Below, piece after piece: positions 48,242-60,700 of a stretch of 64,000 nt of DNA (within the stretch, counting starts at the first letter, position 1; the number at the start of each line of letters is the position of its first letter). The notes below the pieces were generated by a model, which saw nothing but the letters and a program-made list of their open reading frames with translations, made no database searches and was not told the origin of the DNA. The position numbers and the translations under genes are program-made. The stretch is from Otatea glauca (Eukaryota; Streptophyta; Magnoliopsida; Poales; Poaceae), in assembly GCA_036346275.1 (NCBI GenBank), contig CM070725.1, positions 47,988,104 to 48,052,103 on the forward strand, in the 5' to 3' direction.

Positions 48242-48413
48242 CCAAGTTATTCTTTTGAATACAAGAGATGCTTCTGTTTTGATAGGCAGCAAAAGGAGCA
48301 GGGATGTCATGTATAATAACATATACACCTTCAACTGCTAACCAAGTCCTGATCTCCTGACTTTTCCATAGGATTTCAAGGGTGCCATTGCAACATATCC
48401 TAACCTTAGTAAC
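48242..48413 (-). other. Exon-like open block of unknown origin in the Helitron
   Basis: On the minus strand an open stretch starts after a consensus acceptor (ATACAG|GTTACT) and ends near a GTTAGT donor-like site. It encodes VTKVRICCNGTLEILWKS, then TWLAVEGVYVIIHDIPAPF. It has balanced composition like a real exon and lies upstream of the VDAC exons on the same strand, but I do not recognise the family. It may be another captured fragment. Confidence 0.3.
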
Positions 48414-50013
48414 CTGTATATCAGTGTTGATGTCAATCAGATAAACTTTTTTCTTTTTTGAAACCAAGGGCAGGAGCTCTGTTGTCAGATAAACTACAAC
48501 TGTCAATTGTATGCTCAAACCTAATATACAAAAGTTCCTCCAAAATTCCTGTATTCTAAACAGGGCCCCAACGTTAAGCATTAGTAGGTGATTGTTAAAT
48601 TTTTATCAAGTGTGAATTAATCCGAATAGTCCTGTATTTGCTTGAATTAATTACTAATGTGCTTTATTTAAGATTTTTTCACAATACTTGATATGATTTG
48701 TCCTTAATGTGCAACTGAGAAACAATCTGATTTATTGCAAATATAGCACAAAGAGCATGCGTGAAGATGGAGGATTTGAAGTGATCAACAAAGCTGTTCT
48801 GAACCTTTCGCTTCGCCATGATTTGCATATAAGTTCATACGAAAGAACATAAGAACAAAAAAGCAAACTATTGGAAAGGTGAAAATTGATCGATACCTGG
48901 CTAAAGCTGGGATGAAAATCTGGCTGTGCTTTTGACTTCCTCTTCTCCACGCACTGACTGAAGATCTCCACGCACCAACTCTAGGGCACTCCACCGCCGC
49001 CGCCCGAATTCCCAGTCACTCAATAAGCATAAGCATCCAGAAAATGAAGCACAACGAAACAGATGGATTATGTACCAACCGGAAGAGAGCGATAAAAGGG
49101 AAAGACTCGAGAAAAAAACTCATCTTCACGAATCGGAGATTTGCTTCCTTATGAAGGGCATCAATCATCAATCCGGATCAAAGGGAAGGATCGGGAGGAG
49201 ATCGGGATGAGCGAGTGAAATCCGGGCGCTCCCACGCACGCGGGGTGGGGGGCAGTTGGTGTGGGGGGCTGGAGACCGGATCGGGAGGTGGGTGGACTGT
49301 CCGAGGCTCCGAGCGCACGCGCGGGGGGCGCTGGAGACGAGATCCGGAGGTCGGCGGCCTGAGCGACGGAAATGGCGCTCGCACGGGAAGCTTGGATCGA
49401 TGGAAACACGTCGGGATCGATGGAAACACGTCGGAATCGATGGAAGGGTGGGAAGAAACCAATTGGTTTCCATCCGACCGAAGGGGATAGGAGGCGATTC
49501 GCGTGCGGGTGCCGGGTGGAGACTGTAGATGGAAATCGAATATGGATCAATATGACTTAGTTTTCATTTGCACACAATATGGATTAAATTAAGTCTATAA
49601 TTATAATAAATTTCCTTAATTCGAGGAAGATTAGACACACTAAATAATGACCATCAGATGTGGGTGAGTAAAACTGAGAAAAGATCTGAGATGTTCATTT
49701 TGATGATTGCAAGTTTCTGGGTAGATTTTGTTGGGTGCACGAACGTTGTGCTATCTCTAGTGAGGTGCATTATCTTGGGTGGACGTAGCAAAAATTGCTT
49801 AGGTGCATTATAAAGGGGTATAGATGTGCCTAACTCATCCCTGTGGCCCACAACAGATCTCCCCCCACCTCCAGCATCATCTCAAGGAAAAGGAAACAAA
49901 TATCCTGAAATTAAGGAAAAGAAAACAAACGTTCTAGAAAAGGAAAAGATCATATATTACGTTCTGGGAAAAGGAAACCGGAAGACAGGCTACTATACTA
50001 GTTAGTATAGAGA

Positions 50014-50590
50014 TATCAATCTTTACCATTGAAGGACGAGAAAGTTATTGCCTTCCTCTTGTAGGAACTCTTCTTGCTTCTTACACGCAGCCTTTCTCTT
50101 CTCTTCTTTTCCTGCGTGTGTCTCCACTACCGACCGGCCTGTCCTCCTGAAGATGAGAGTGGGTGCTCTCTAATAGGGAGTAGATGAAAGCAGAAGGCAG
50201 CGTACGTAGACGGATGGAAGCCAGGTCTCCCCGACATCTTCGTGATTGGCACGTAATTTGGTTGCGTGATTCTTTCTTTTATTCTATGCATTTCTAGATA
50301 TGATGAGATAGAATTCCCGTATTATGGGATATGACGAGTATATCCTTCTATCCATGCAGGACATGATGAGAAAATCCTTCCATTTATAAGATATATGAAT
50401 AACATCCTTCCATACTAAGAACATATTAATAGAGATATGCTAAAATAATATTTCTATTAAAAAAAGATATGATAAAATCCATCCATCTAAGATATGATTA
50501 AATCCTCTTCTATCTCAGCCGTTAATGTCAGATTCAACAAATCAAATACTCTAAAGGAGAACGGACCACTGTCACTAACTCCTAATTAGA
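50014..50590. repeat. Direct duplicate of 42003-42540 beside the inner Helitron
   Basis: Both blocks share 'accattgaaggacgagaaag', 'cgaccggcctgtcctcctg', 'gggagtagatgaaagcagaa', and 'atatgattaaatc' in the same order and orientation. The duplicate ends at the TCTCTACTAC Helitron terminus (minus strand). It is probably the 5' part of the outer Helitron family, present twice. Confidence 0.85.
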
Positions 50591-52610
50591 AGTAGTAGAG
50601 ATTAATCCACAACGTTGTAATCTAGCCTACCAAAAATAAATGGTGAAGATCCTTTCCCGTTTCTCTCGATTAATGTAATCTAGTCCACCAAAAAAAAATC
50701 CAAGATCCTTCTCCTTTTCTCTCAATTAATGTGAGAATTTTTATGATTTTTTTAGAATTATATTGTGGGATTTTTTTGCTCTCAAACTAAAGAAGACATC
50801 TTAAATCTCGCCGATTGTTTGTATTTATATAGATTCCTTAATCTCGGAACTTAAATGTTTAGCTTTCGGTTTGGGCATGGCGTAACATCCGGTTAGAAAG
50901 CAACTCTAAGAGGTTACCCTAATACTATAAGAGGCTCATCTACAGGGTTATTATTATGCTCATTTTGCTTCTGAATTCAGACATGCGTTTTCCTTTTTCC
51001 AACTACCTATTAATTCGAGATGTTAGTAATTAGCTGCAGAATCTAATATAGAACTATGCTATGTTAGATCAGAACATAACCCAAAATATTACAAGTTGAC
51101 ATGTTGAGCCAAAATATAATGTGTAACTAACGAAAAATAAGGCTTTCAAAGGCGTAAAAGGTAACCACATATATAATTGCTGGTTTTGCATAGATTCTGA
51201 ACAAGATCTACTTCCTGCAGGCTGCTCTAACAACTGCTATATACCTACCATCAAATATACCTTGAGCTCGATTCAGGACCATCTCATATGTATGAGCACT
51301 TTGCATTTTTGGATGCTACGTTGTTGAACAACTGAATATTGTTGGATTTCCATATAATGCTTGGCATGTAGACCAGCCACTTTCTTAAAACATATGAAAT
51401 GGGATTTCAAAAAACTAAAGCAGAATGTGATCACATGATTAATAACTTTTCGTGCAAGTTCATTTTTTCTATTGTTCTTTTCCTTATTGAACAATAATTA
51501 AAAGTTTCCTGATAGTGCAATAGATGGCGCGATGGCATGAATATCAGTAGTCATGAAGTGCCTAATGCAAAGAGACAAAAGGGGGGTCGTTAGCTTAAGG
51601 ATTGGTAACCGATTATTCTCTGTCCAGGAAGGCATGAACAAGTAGTTCTAATGGCCTTTCTTTTGTTGCCCAAATCACATTTTCAGATCAAACAGTATTC
51701 AATCGGGTCAAATTTGGCATAAGCATGTGTATAGTTCCACCACAATTTAGAATAGAAGGACTATTGGCATCTAGTTACTCAATTAGTGATATGCAGATGA
51801 ACAGCTCAAGCCTATGCATTGCATGCTGAGAGGCTGACTCAAGATCACTGATCACCTGCAGACTGTGCTGTTAATTACGAAGCATTTCCTCCTTTCTTCC
51901 AGAATGTTAAGCACATGCAATAATAGATTTAATGCAATGTGAATTGTGACCGACAGAATAAAGTTGTGGGTGACTTGCCGTATTTTGTGTTGCTGCAAAT
52001 CAGAATATTGGACACTAAGCTGGCAGATTCATCTGAACATAAGCTCGTCCTCCCTCGTTTTCGTTGTATCTGATCTTTTGAAGTGATTCACCTTGACGTA
52101 CGGGCAAGATTGAAGCAACCTTGCAGATGATAATGTTACAGTCGTTGCTTATCACAACCGTGGTGGCGAACGCAAGATGAAAGGTACGAGGAAGTAGCAA
52201 TCGATCTCATGGTTTCAAAAGAGAACAAATAAACAAAATCCGTTGACCACAGGGTTGTCGTTAGCCATTTTATCGCTTATCTTGACCAATAATGAACTCA
52301 GGACTTCTTACTTGCCATATCCAATGACTCAACTTACATGCTTATCATCGTGAACCATATTCGGGCTAGGATAAGCTGTCAGTTTTTCAGTCATTGGATA
52401 AATAGAGATGAGAGGATAAATATGATGAGATGAGTGTTTGAGAATTGAGATCATATCTGTAATCTGTTTGTCATAACTTCTTTGAAAATTGTGCTCATTT
52501 ATTCACGAATAACAAGGATGCACACCTATTTTTCACTATCTCCCCTGGTCTTATATAAGGGACTATTGTTTGTTTCCCCTCCCTTTCGTAAGCATGGGGG
52601 GTCTTAGAAT

Positions 52611-52753
52611 AACCAACACCCTGTATTAAAGACAACCTTGGGTAACTACTGCACATGCTTTTGTATGTGCCTATTGCATGATTAACCAACAGCCTGTATT
52701 AAAGACAACCTTTGGTAACTGCACATGCTTTTGTATGTGCCTATTGCATGATT
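52611..52753. repeat. Two-copy tandem repeat, about 70 bp
   Basis: Copies at 52611-52683 and 52684-52753 share 'ctgtattaaagacaacct' and 'gcacatgcttttgtatgtgc', differing by a few bases and a 3-base gap. Confidence 0.9.
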
Positions 52754-53143
52754 ACCTCTGCACTTTACAACTTGAGAACTTTCAGAGGAAAATGTTGGAA
52801 AATAAAAGATTAACATAAAGTAGATTGCCCACAAGAATCCATTCCTGATGGAGTGGATCTGAGTCAGCTTTGGATCATTCCATAATTACATCCCCAATTA
52901 CCATTGTTTAAACAACCACATACTCTGACAAGAAAAATTGGAAGCACCTGGAGCACCTCAGATGTTGTGCACATCGAAATTTATAAAATAGTTAGAAAAT
53001 TTTATACAAGTGACAAAAGTGTTATAGCACACTTGCACTACCGATCTTACGGAATCAACACACATCAGCATTGCCATTTTAGCAGAGCTGCAGTAGTATA
53101 TATATTGGTTCACATTGGTCATAGCAACTGAAATATTTTGAGC

Positions 53144-53277
53144 AGTGCTTCAATGCTTTCCTTCTTAATACAAGTTGCACAAATCTTAAAGCAAGCGAAA
53201 GGGTAAGTAATCATCATCTACCCTTCATTCATGCTTTAATATTTGTGCAACTGTAAAAAAGAAAAGCATTGAAACAC
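53144..53277. repeat. Stem-loop related to the hAT internal hairpin
   Basis: 'cttcaatgctttccttcttaa ... gttgcacaaa' pairs with 'atttgtgcaac ... aagaaaagcattgaa'. The same stem and the central 'gtaagtaatcatcatctac' (complement of the hAT loop) occur at 21531-21666. Here there are no hAT ends around it. Confidence 0.7.
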
Positions 53278-53409
53278 CTCTCAAATGTTTTTCATCTCAT
53301 AGTACAGACTTTAGAGTTCAGTTTCATACTGCTAACCCGAAAGCAAAAGGCTGTGATCTTTGTCGGACGCGGTACTGACCTGGTGTGACAATCTTGCAGG
53401 AGCAGTGAC

Positions 53410-54008
53410 TTAATTGTGTTGGATATGATCCTCAGTTAATAACAGAAGACCTAAATTTAGGGGCTAATCCCACAAATTTTGCGCCTTGATCGGGAGCCTT
53501 CCAAAGATTAGTTGGTTTGGTCCCGTTAGCCAGCGCTATAAATAAGAGGGAGAAGCCGCACTCGTATGCATGTGAGAAAATCACGAGTTTGCTCACTCCC
53601 GAAAATCACCCATCCGATCTGGGTTTGGCGCTGAGGCTAACGAAGATCGGTGACCATTACTGAGAGGATCTTGGCGTCCCATCTTCTTCATCGCGCAGAT
53701 CAACCGGCCTCATCTACCGACGCTAAGAACACCGACTCAAAGACCCTAATGACCTCTTCGTCTTCACCGGGGTTTGTTCATCTAACGAGTTTAATTACAG
53801 CATCATTGTTTTGGTGATCATGTCTTAGGCTAGATTATGTATTAGCTCAACCCTCAGTTTAACAAATTGTCATCCATTCCCCCTTCTCTGTCACTCTGCT
53901 CATCCAGCCTGAGGTCTCTGTAACGCCTACCTCTTGTAAAATTTTTGAGTTTTGATTCAATGAAGTTGTTCAGGAGGGGGAACCTTCGGCTGCCTCTTCA
54001 AAAAAAAA
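53410..54008 (+). mobile_element. Poly(A)-ended retroposon (LINE 3' end, SINE or processed transcript)
   Basis: The segment ends in 'gaagttgttcaggagggggaaccttcggctgcctcttc' type wording followed by an A run (54000-54009). It is flanked by a short direct repeat AGTGAC (53404-53409 and 54009-54014). Wording of this kind before poly(A) is common in plant LINE 3' ends. It also contains TATAAATA at 53537-53544, unusual for a LINE fragment. No open frame is present. Confidence 0.4.
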
Positions 54009-54014
54009 AGTGAC

Positions 54015-56124
54015 ATGTTTGCCATGAATGCTCGTGCATAGTAGGGATGCTATACTGCAGGCATTGTTGTTTTTTTTAAAAAAAAACTGTGTGTGTACCA
54101 TTTTAAAAGAAATGACATGGAGAAAATGGCTTACAACTGTTACACAGGAGGTTGTGATTTGATATCAGTAAGGATCTTTTGGACTGTGAAATTCGCCAAG
54201 AAGAGCAATGCCATAATTAAACAGAGCAGTCCAAATCTGAATTCGCAAAACCCTAGAAGTTTCAGCTACATCGCTTGGATTGGAAGAAATGTCCTGCCGA
54301 TCACCATCTGCTCGATCGTTGAGAAATGCCGGGACACGCAGCCTCACGCTACACGCGGACATTACACGACGACTGAAACGAACTTGATCGTGTCTGCAAC
54401 ATCTATCTGCTGCGTGCAGCGATCTGTCTCGGCGGCTGCAGCCGACTAGATACTAAAGTGAAACGGGTAAGCAACTTCAGCATAAAATTAAAATTTTCTA
54501 CCGCGCAATCAAGAAACCACTGCAAATTATAGATCACGGAATTATAACTAGACACACAGATCTGTAGCAGAATTAGAGTCGATATAGCACGTTGGTGCGG
54601 TTGTAGTCGTACTACCCTCATGCCTCCTCCAACAGCTTTTCGTCACCGTCACAGGTTGCGGATCGTCCTAGCATTAAAGTCTCGTAGTAACGCCTTCAAG
54701 GTATTCACATGTACGGAGCAGGAACGTCACGCGCCGGAGTGCTAGCGCCGGCTATGTGGTTTTGGGTGAAGGTGTGGCGGCTAGGATTTCAGAAATTCCG
54801 AATTCCTATATTGTCTATTAACCCTAAAGCCACCACTCCTTCCCTTTAAGCCACCATGATGGGCCTCTACATTAGAGGCCTATTAGAAACTCGAAGCCCA
54901 TCAGAACTCAGATCACCATCCGAATTAAGACTCAACTCCTTAAGCATGCGACCCTATAGGTTCATATATACTTGGACATGACCTGAGTACTCTTACTCGA
55001 CCATTAATCGGTATCGGTCCCTAGCAGGACATGCCGACTCCCGAGTATATGTAAAGATTATATCGGATGAACCTTAATAATGCTTAGTTATATGCATTTC
55101 GCTTTGCCTCACGATATAGGTCAAACTTAAGGCGAGAACATTCCACCCTTGTTTAGATAACTCGACCTTTCTTTCTTGATTACGTGACTCGGAATCCCCG
55201 ACTAAGGTCAACTCTTAAACCACGAGTAGCATGGTCATGCATTTTCGGAATCCGACCACTTGAGAGGCCTAGAGATATCTCCCTGTTGTATGTAGGGGTA
55301 AATCCCATCTTGATCGATCATACCTCACAGCATACTTCATGACAAACCCGAAAGCCACATTTATAACTATCTAGTTACGGAATAGCGTTTGGCAACCCCT
55401 AATTAAGTCATTACACATCTCGAGAACATGCGTCAATCTCAAGTCTAAGGATATAGCATATGCATTGTATATGAGACTAACTGATGATAAGTAAAATTAC
55501 AACGTTCTCGTAGTATCTCAAGGTTTTTCGATCTAACTCTATGTTCTTTAACATGTGTTCATATTATTGATTTGATATTTCTATATCTATGATCTGTGAA
55601 ACATGATCATCAATCAATACATATATTAGGCTATTCATATCTTTATCAATTAATGATCACTTTAAAATAATCATCACAAAGTCATATATAGAGTTTCACA
55701 AATAAGTCACGTACTTACTAATAAATAATAATTATATTATTCAAGAAACAAGATAATAAATCATAAATATATATAAAAAAAATCATCTCTACTGTTGCTT
55801 CTGGCCAACGCATACACCGGCATCGCATCGGCATGGGCCGACCGAGCAGTGTGCCAGCCCAGTTAAATCAGCTTGTACGTTGTACGCGCCGCTTCCTCTC
55901 CAACGCTGGCCGAGACGCACGGCCGGAAAGAAGCGAAGAGCTCAAGAACGTGATGCGCTCATGCATGTTTGGTGGCTCACACGAAACTTTCTGTGCTCGC
56001 GCTCGGCTGCGCCGTCACTTCAGCTCCAGCTCCAGGCCTCCATGCATGCACGAACCATCGCGTGCTCGCGCTCTAGGTGAGCCATGCAAAGCTCGCCGAC
56101 CCGCTCCAAAGTCCAAACCACGCC
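54015..56124. other. Degenerate retroelement-like and intergenic DNA upstream of the LTP gene
   Basis: 54600-55480 reads on the minus strand like the non-coding end of a retroelement and its LTR (for example TGTTGGAGGAGGCATGAGGG at about 54635). No partner LTR or target duplication was found. 55500-55780 is AT-rich. 55840-56120 is GC-rich proximal promoter DNA of the lipid-transfer gene. No other gene is supported. Confidence 0.4.
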
Positions 56125-56132
56125 TATAAATA
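56125..56132 (+). promoter_or_regulatory. TATA box of the lipid-transfer-like gene
   Basis: TATAAATA lies 83 bp before the ATG at 56215. A start around 56150-56160 (near 'atcacag') would give a leader of roughly 60 bases. Confidence 0.8.
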
Positions 56133-56214
56133 CCGTGCACATCACAGTAGACCATCTACAGCAGCAGCAGCGCAGGAAGCCATAAAAATCCGGTGACAAT
56201 CTGAAGAAGTGTTG

Positions 56215-56650
56215 ATGGCTTCGAACACCGCGGCCGTTGCGCGTGCGGTCGTCGCCGTGTGCCTTGTCCTCTTGGTCGTCGGCGTGTACGGGCCGATCAT
56301 GCGCGCGGAGGCGCAGGCCAGCGGGGTGTGCGTGCCGCAGCTGAACCGGCTGCTGGCGTGCCGCGCGTACCTGGTGCCCGGCGCGGCAGACCCTAGCCCG
56401 GAGTGCTGCAGCGCGCTGAGCTCCATCTCGCCTGACTGCGCCTGCAGCACCATGGACATCATCAACAGCCTCCCCTCCAGATGCAACCTCGGCCAAGTCG
56501 ACTGTTGTAAGACCAAAATACCACTGATCCCATCTGCACATGTATCACTAATTAATTAGGCTTCTAAGCTTAATTAGTAACTGCTGTGTTTAATTTTGTG
56601 CGCTAATTTGTTCTTGGTTGTTTTCCCTGTGCATGCACGCAGCGGCCTGA
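56215..56650 (+). CDS. Secreted eight-cysteine lipid-transfer-like protein
   Basis: The CDS is join(56215..56506, 56643..56650), 99 codons plus stop. The 136-bp intron has donor T|GTAAGA and acceptor CACGCAG, and the second exon adds only the last two residues (SA). Residues 1 to about 35 are a signal peptide with a hydrophobic core (AVVAVCLVLLVVGVYGP) and an AEAQA cleavage-type end. The mature part has the eight-cysteine pattern C39, C49, CC64-65, C75, C77, C90, C97, with PSPECC and the CxC word, the fold of plant lipid-transfer/trypsin-alpha-amylase-inhibitor proteins. Its size and spacing resemble the small anther/tapetum (FIL1/A9) and DIR1-like groups. It is probably secreted to the cell wall and binds lipids there. 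ATG 56215 is chosen because the codons just upstream are leader. Confidence 0.92.
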
Positions 56651-57798
56651 GGCAAGAAGAGCTAGCACGGATGCGAGGAAGAAGAGGAATAAGGCGTTGG
56701 TTGGTTCCACGGTGAGGCTGCCGGCGTTGTGTCCTGTCTGTCTGCCCCTTCACTGGTTGTCGTCTTCGTTTTCGTCTACTCAAGAGTCTCAACACTGTCC
56801 TGCTCTTTGTTGCTGTTGATCTCCTGATGCTTCATCGGTTGCTATAACATACGAAGTTTTAGTTTTACCATCTCCCTGAGCATTGAGATGCGACTTGCCG
56901 TGCCCTATGTGCTTCCGTTTCCCTTTGATCCCTGCCTTTGTTGAACGATTTAAGCGCCCACCAAATCGGCTGTTATAGAACAGAGCGCACGTAGAATGTG
57001 TGGAACATAAAATCCCGTACCATTCATAGCGGGAGAAAGCAAAGCTACCCTACAAATCAACTTCATGCAGTTAAGAAAGAAGCAAATTTTTATCATAACA
57101 AATCCACGTAGCTGCTTAGATAGATCAATCTATCAACGGCAACGGAGTAGCGGACTGGTAATCACATCAGCTTTGCAAGGACCCAGACACCAGATGATCA
57201 CAATATACGCAGGACTTTTATCTCAGAAAGAACCATAAATATTACGTCAAGATACAAACCAGACAGTCCAATATCCAGATATCCAAAAGAGATTCCGTGT
57301 CGAAGTCATGAAACCTCTGTATCTGTTCCAGCAAGCAAGCAAACATAGATCAAATTTTTTTCCCAAACGGCTTTAACCGGATTCCATTACCAGAAAGATA
57401 ACGGAAGAGAATTCTTACAGCGTCTTAGTCTCACCTTATTACAGACAGCGTATTGCATTTATGTCAGATAAGCACCAAGCTAATACCTGACATAAAGCTC
57501 AGCTGATGATGCTGATAACAAAACATAAATCAAATCTTTAAAACTGATGAATTATGGTATCTCTGAAGGCAGCATTGTATGTACATTCTGACTGCCTATT
57601 CAATTTCGAAGTGGGTCTGACACTCAGTATCACATAAAACTTAAGTATAATCACCGTTCCACAACAAAAGAGGATAATGAGACCTTCTCAACACCAAGTT
57701 TCATGCGAACCTTAGCAACTTTTCATCAACATATGCCAGATAGAATTAAAAAAGTGTGAATCCCCTGTAGGGTGTTAACCATTATTAAATCCTTTCCT
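56651..57798. other. Region between two convergent genes
   Basis: It contains the 3' untranslated region of the LTP gene (about 56651-56880) and that of the UBX gene reading from the right. No additional coding region or RNA gene was seen. Confidence 0.5.
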
Positions 57799-60700
57799 CT
57801 ATCCTGAAATTTGTTCTAGAAACAGGGCCTCCTGCTTGCTGGTGAGGCCGAGGTCACTTAATGACATCTGACACTCCGCTTCAGTGAATGCACGCCTGGG
57901 ATAAGACATCACCTGTGCATTGCAATTTGCGTCAGTAATTGACATTCAGTAATGATTACAAGATTCAATCAGTGCAGTCAAAAAATGCTATAGAACAGCA
58001 ACTATACACAATTTCTGATGCATTATTTCTCCCCTGGTTAGGGATCAGTGACATCATTCAGAACTTCCTTCAGATTGTTAGAAATCAATCACTGATTTCT
58101 TCTCTCACTAGGGAATCACACCCTCACTTGTGTTCCTCACAAACACTCGCTATCACAGTGTCTACTTGAAATCAATCACTGATCTCTTTCACAAAGACAC
58201 ACACATACATGCGAATGAGATAAACACACTCAGACGTACAGGAAACGATCAAAGTTAAAAAGAAGAGATAAGTTAACACGCACTCATGTCTCTGCTCTGA
58301 TATTTTCTTGACATCTCTCTCCTCACATAAACCAAAGATGCAGTGCAAATAAATAGTACTACTGACGACACAACTCACACGATGCTAATGATGCCGCTAA
58401 TGACGCCTCACGCCGCTAATGACCCGGTCAAGACAACAGAACGTGCACACGCACATGCACATCCAGCTACATGCAAATTTGACTAAGTAAACAAAAACAT
58501 GGAAACAACAATTAAAACAAGATTATTTCCAACAATCACCCCCTTAATCTTGTTGCTTCGTTTTGACATCTCTTGCTCACAGAAGCACAGGTTCATCGTC
58601 TTCGCTTTGAGCCTCCACGACTAGTGCTTACAAAGTGTCTAAGGTCATGACAATTGTAGCACCTCACCTTGGATTTGTCTCGACCTTCACCACGGCCACG
58701 GTCATGCCCACGACCATGCCTTCGTCCTCGTGACGAGTTGTTGAGTTATTGGCGTCCTCCTTCGCTCTCCATTCAGCACGCGCCAATAGCAAGTGCTCTT
58801 CCTCCACGGCATCGCCATAGCCAGACAACCGCTCCTTGTGCACCTTCAAAGACCCAATTGTAATGACCCGGAGATTTAAACTAAGCTAATAAAATTATTA
58901 AGCAACTAATCCAGCAAATAATTAGTAATTTGCTTAATAACCAATGTTATGCATAAACCAACCAAGGAGATCGGGATCTCGGCCACCTCTTCAGCAACCT
59001 CTACTCCCATCACCATCCCTCAACATCACCATCTCCCACATCAGCACCAGATCCATCATCATCAAAGGTGCACAAGCTAGCATTTTTTATTTGGATTTAG
59101 GAACATTAGTGCATGAAGGAATAGACTAGCTAGTAGTATTAGGGTTTACCATAGTCTCAGTGGGGGTCGGCTCATCGGTGGTCTGGAGCGGGCTAGGTGG
59201 AGCTCGGTGAAGGCCGAGGAGCGGCCGAGCGGTGGGGGTCAGGGCGCGGCCCAAGCTCGGCGCGCAGCAGGGTGCGGCGATGGAAACCGGAGACGGGGTA
59301 GGCGGGGCTGGCCTCAGGGCTGACCGAGCCCACGGTGAGTCACCGGCGGCAGGCGACACAAGGCCAAGCTGCAGCAAGCCAGCATCGGGCCGAGTAGAAT
59401 AGAGAGGAAGAGAAAAGGAAGAACCGAGAGAGACCAGTGGAGTTCGTTCCAGTGAGAGGAGGGGGGAAAGAAGGAAGAGCTGGGAGAGCAGACCAGCGCA
59501 AGGCTGCGCCAAAGGGGATGCCGGCAAGGCAGGGCCCGGCGACCAGGAGGGAGCGGTGCAAGGAACCAAGCGCAGAGTGTGTGAGGAAGAGGTAAGGAGA
59601 GGATGAGGACAGAAGAATAGAGATCAGTTTGGCCAGATGAGGAAAAGAAGGAAAGAAAGAAAAGGAAAAGTGAAAAGAAAAATGAGAGGAGAGGAGAAAA
59701 GAAAAGAGAGGGGAAAATAGGGAAAATATTTCCGATTGTCGTGAACCGCGTTTAGTCTAATTAATCATCTAGCTATACGCCTAAAAAATCAAGAAGATCA
59801 TAAATAACCGAGGGTAATCAAGTAAGAGGTATATAAAATTTGCAAATCATGTAATAATTAAAAATGGTGATTTTAATACCTCACAAAAATAAAATGTGGT
59901 GCCAAATTAAAATACAGGAATCAAAGTTGATGTAAATTAAAATACACCGCAATAAAATATGCCAAGTTAATAACTCTTCTCTTAGTTGAGCAACACATCT
60001 TTTTAATAAATTCAATCAATTCAGAAAGGGATTGGACACCTTAAAACACGCCATAGTTTAAATGCCACATAAATTTAATATTTCATGACTTCAGGAATCG
60101 AACCAAATCGAGCAAAAGGTCATCTTTAGAATCCGAGTGAGGCCGAGTATTTTAATTCCATATCAGGCAAGTTTCTTTTGATCATATTTGTGAAATCGTT
60201 TTCAAATGTTTTTTGATATCATCTTTGCATGGAAAAAAATTATCTTTTAAATCAAAACCTTAAATTGAATGGACTATTGGAAAGATGGATATGTGTGACC
60301 TGTTGTGGCAGAAATTGGTTAACCTGTTGTGGCACAAATTAGTTATGAATAAGTTGAATTGTTTATGAACTGTTGTTATTAGTCGGAGTACTGTATTACC
60401 GTTGTTAGTCGGAGTATAGTACTACCGTTATCGTCTGGGGTACTGTACTACCGTCGTTAGTCGGAGTACAGTACAGTCGTTATCGTCTGGGGTACTGTAC
60501 TATCGTCGTTAGTCGGAGTACAGTACCACCGTTATTGTCTAGGGTACTGTACTACCATCCTTAGTCGGAGTACAGCACCGTGACGTGCATTGAAGTCGGG
60601 TCCTGTACTACCATTCTTAGTCGGAGTACAGCACCGTGGCGTGCATTGAAGTCGGGTATTGTACTACCGTTGTTAGTTGAAGTACAGAACTGTGGCGTGC

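Larger units (their letters stand above)
42733..50013 (-). mobile_element. Inner Helitron carrying a broken helicase and captured gene fragments
   Basis: On the minus strand it starts TCTCTATACTAACTAGTATAG at 50013 after an A. It ends gttagcacgggcactataCTAG at 42733, followed by T. Size is 7,281 bp. Inside are a PIF1-type helicase C terminus (43539-44640, minus), a GPN-GTPase fragment (44659-44790, plus) and two VDAC exons with their intron (47365-47662, minus). This is the usual picture of a maize-type gene-capturing Helitron. The replication-initiator part of the Rep/helicase is absent, so movement would depend on another copy. Confidence 0.8.
41808..50601 (-). mobile_element. Outer Helitron or Helitron composite
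   Basis: On the minus strand the start is TCTCTACTACTTCTAATTAGG at 50601, after an A. The end is gcacgggcacatgaCTAG at 41808, followed by T. TCTCTACTA and CTAG ends with a GC-rich stem just before the terminus and A/T flanks are Helitron hallmarks. A second complete pair of Helitron ends lies inside (42733-50013). The block 42003-42540 repeats 50014-50590 in direct orientation. Pairing of the outer ends is inferred; they might come from two related copies that flanked the inner insertion. Confidence 0.6.
50602..53409. other. Intergenic DNA, no gene recognised
   Basis: Short frames only. A minus-strand frame at 52015-52200 (61 aa, with VRQGESLQKIRYNENEGGRA) has exon-like composition but no family I recognise. 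A 73/70-bp tandem duplication is at 52611-52753 ('accaaca.cctgtattaaag'). Confidence 0.45.

Noticed and set aside
49161..49560. Several 90-129 aa frames on both strands
   Set aside because: Pro/Arg/Ser-rich readings of one GC-rich block inside the Helitron; no family motif, and the tandem 'atcgatggaaacacgtcgg' shows repeat origin.
59126..59569. 147-aa Pro/Ala/Ser-rich minus-strand frame
   Set aside because: Lies wholly inside the solo LTR and has no recognisable domain.
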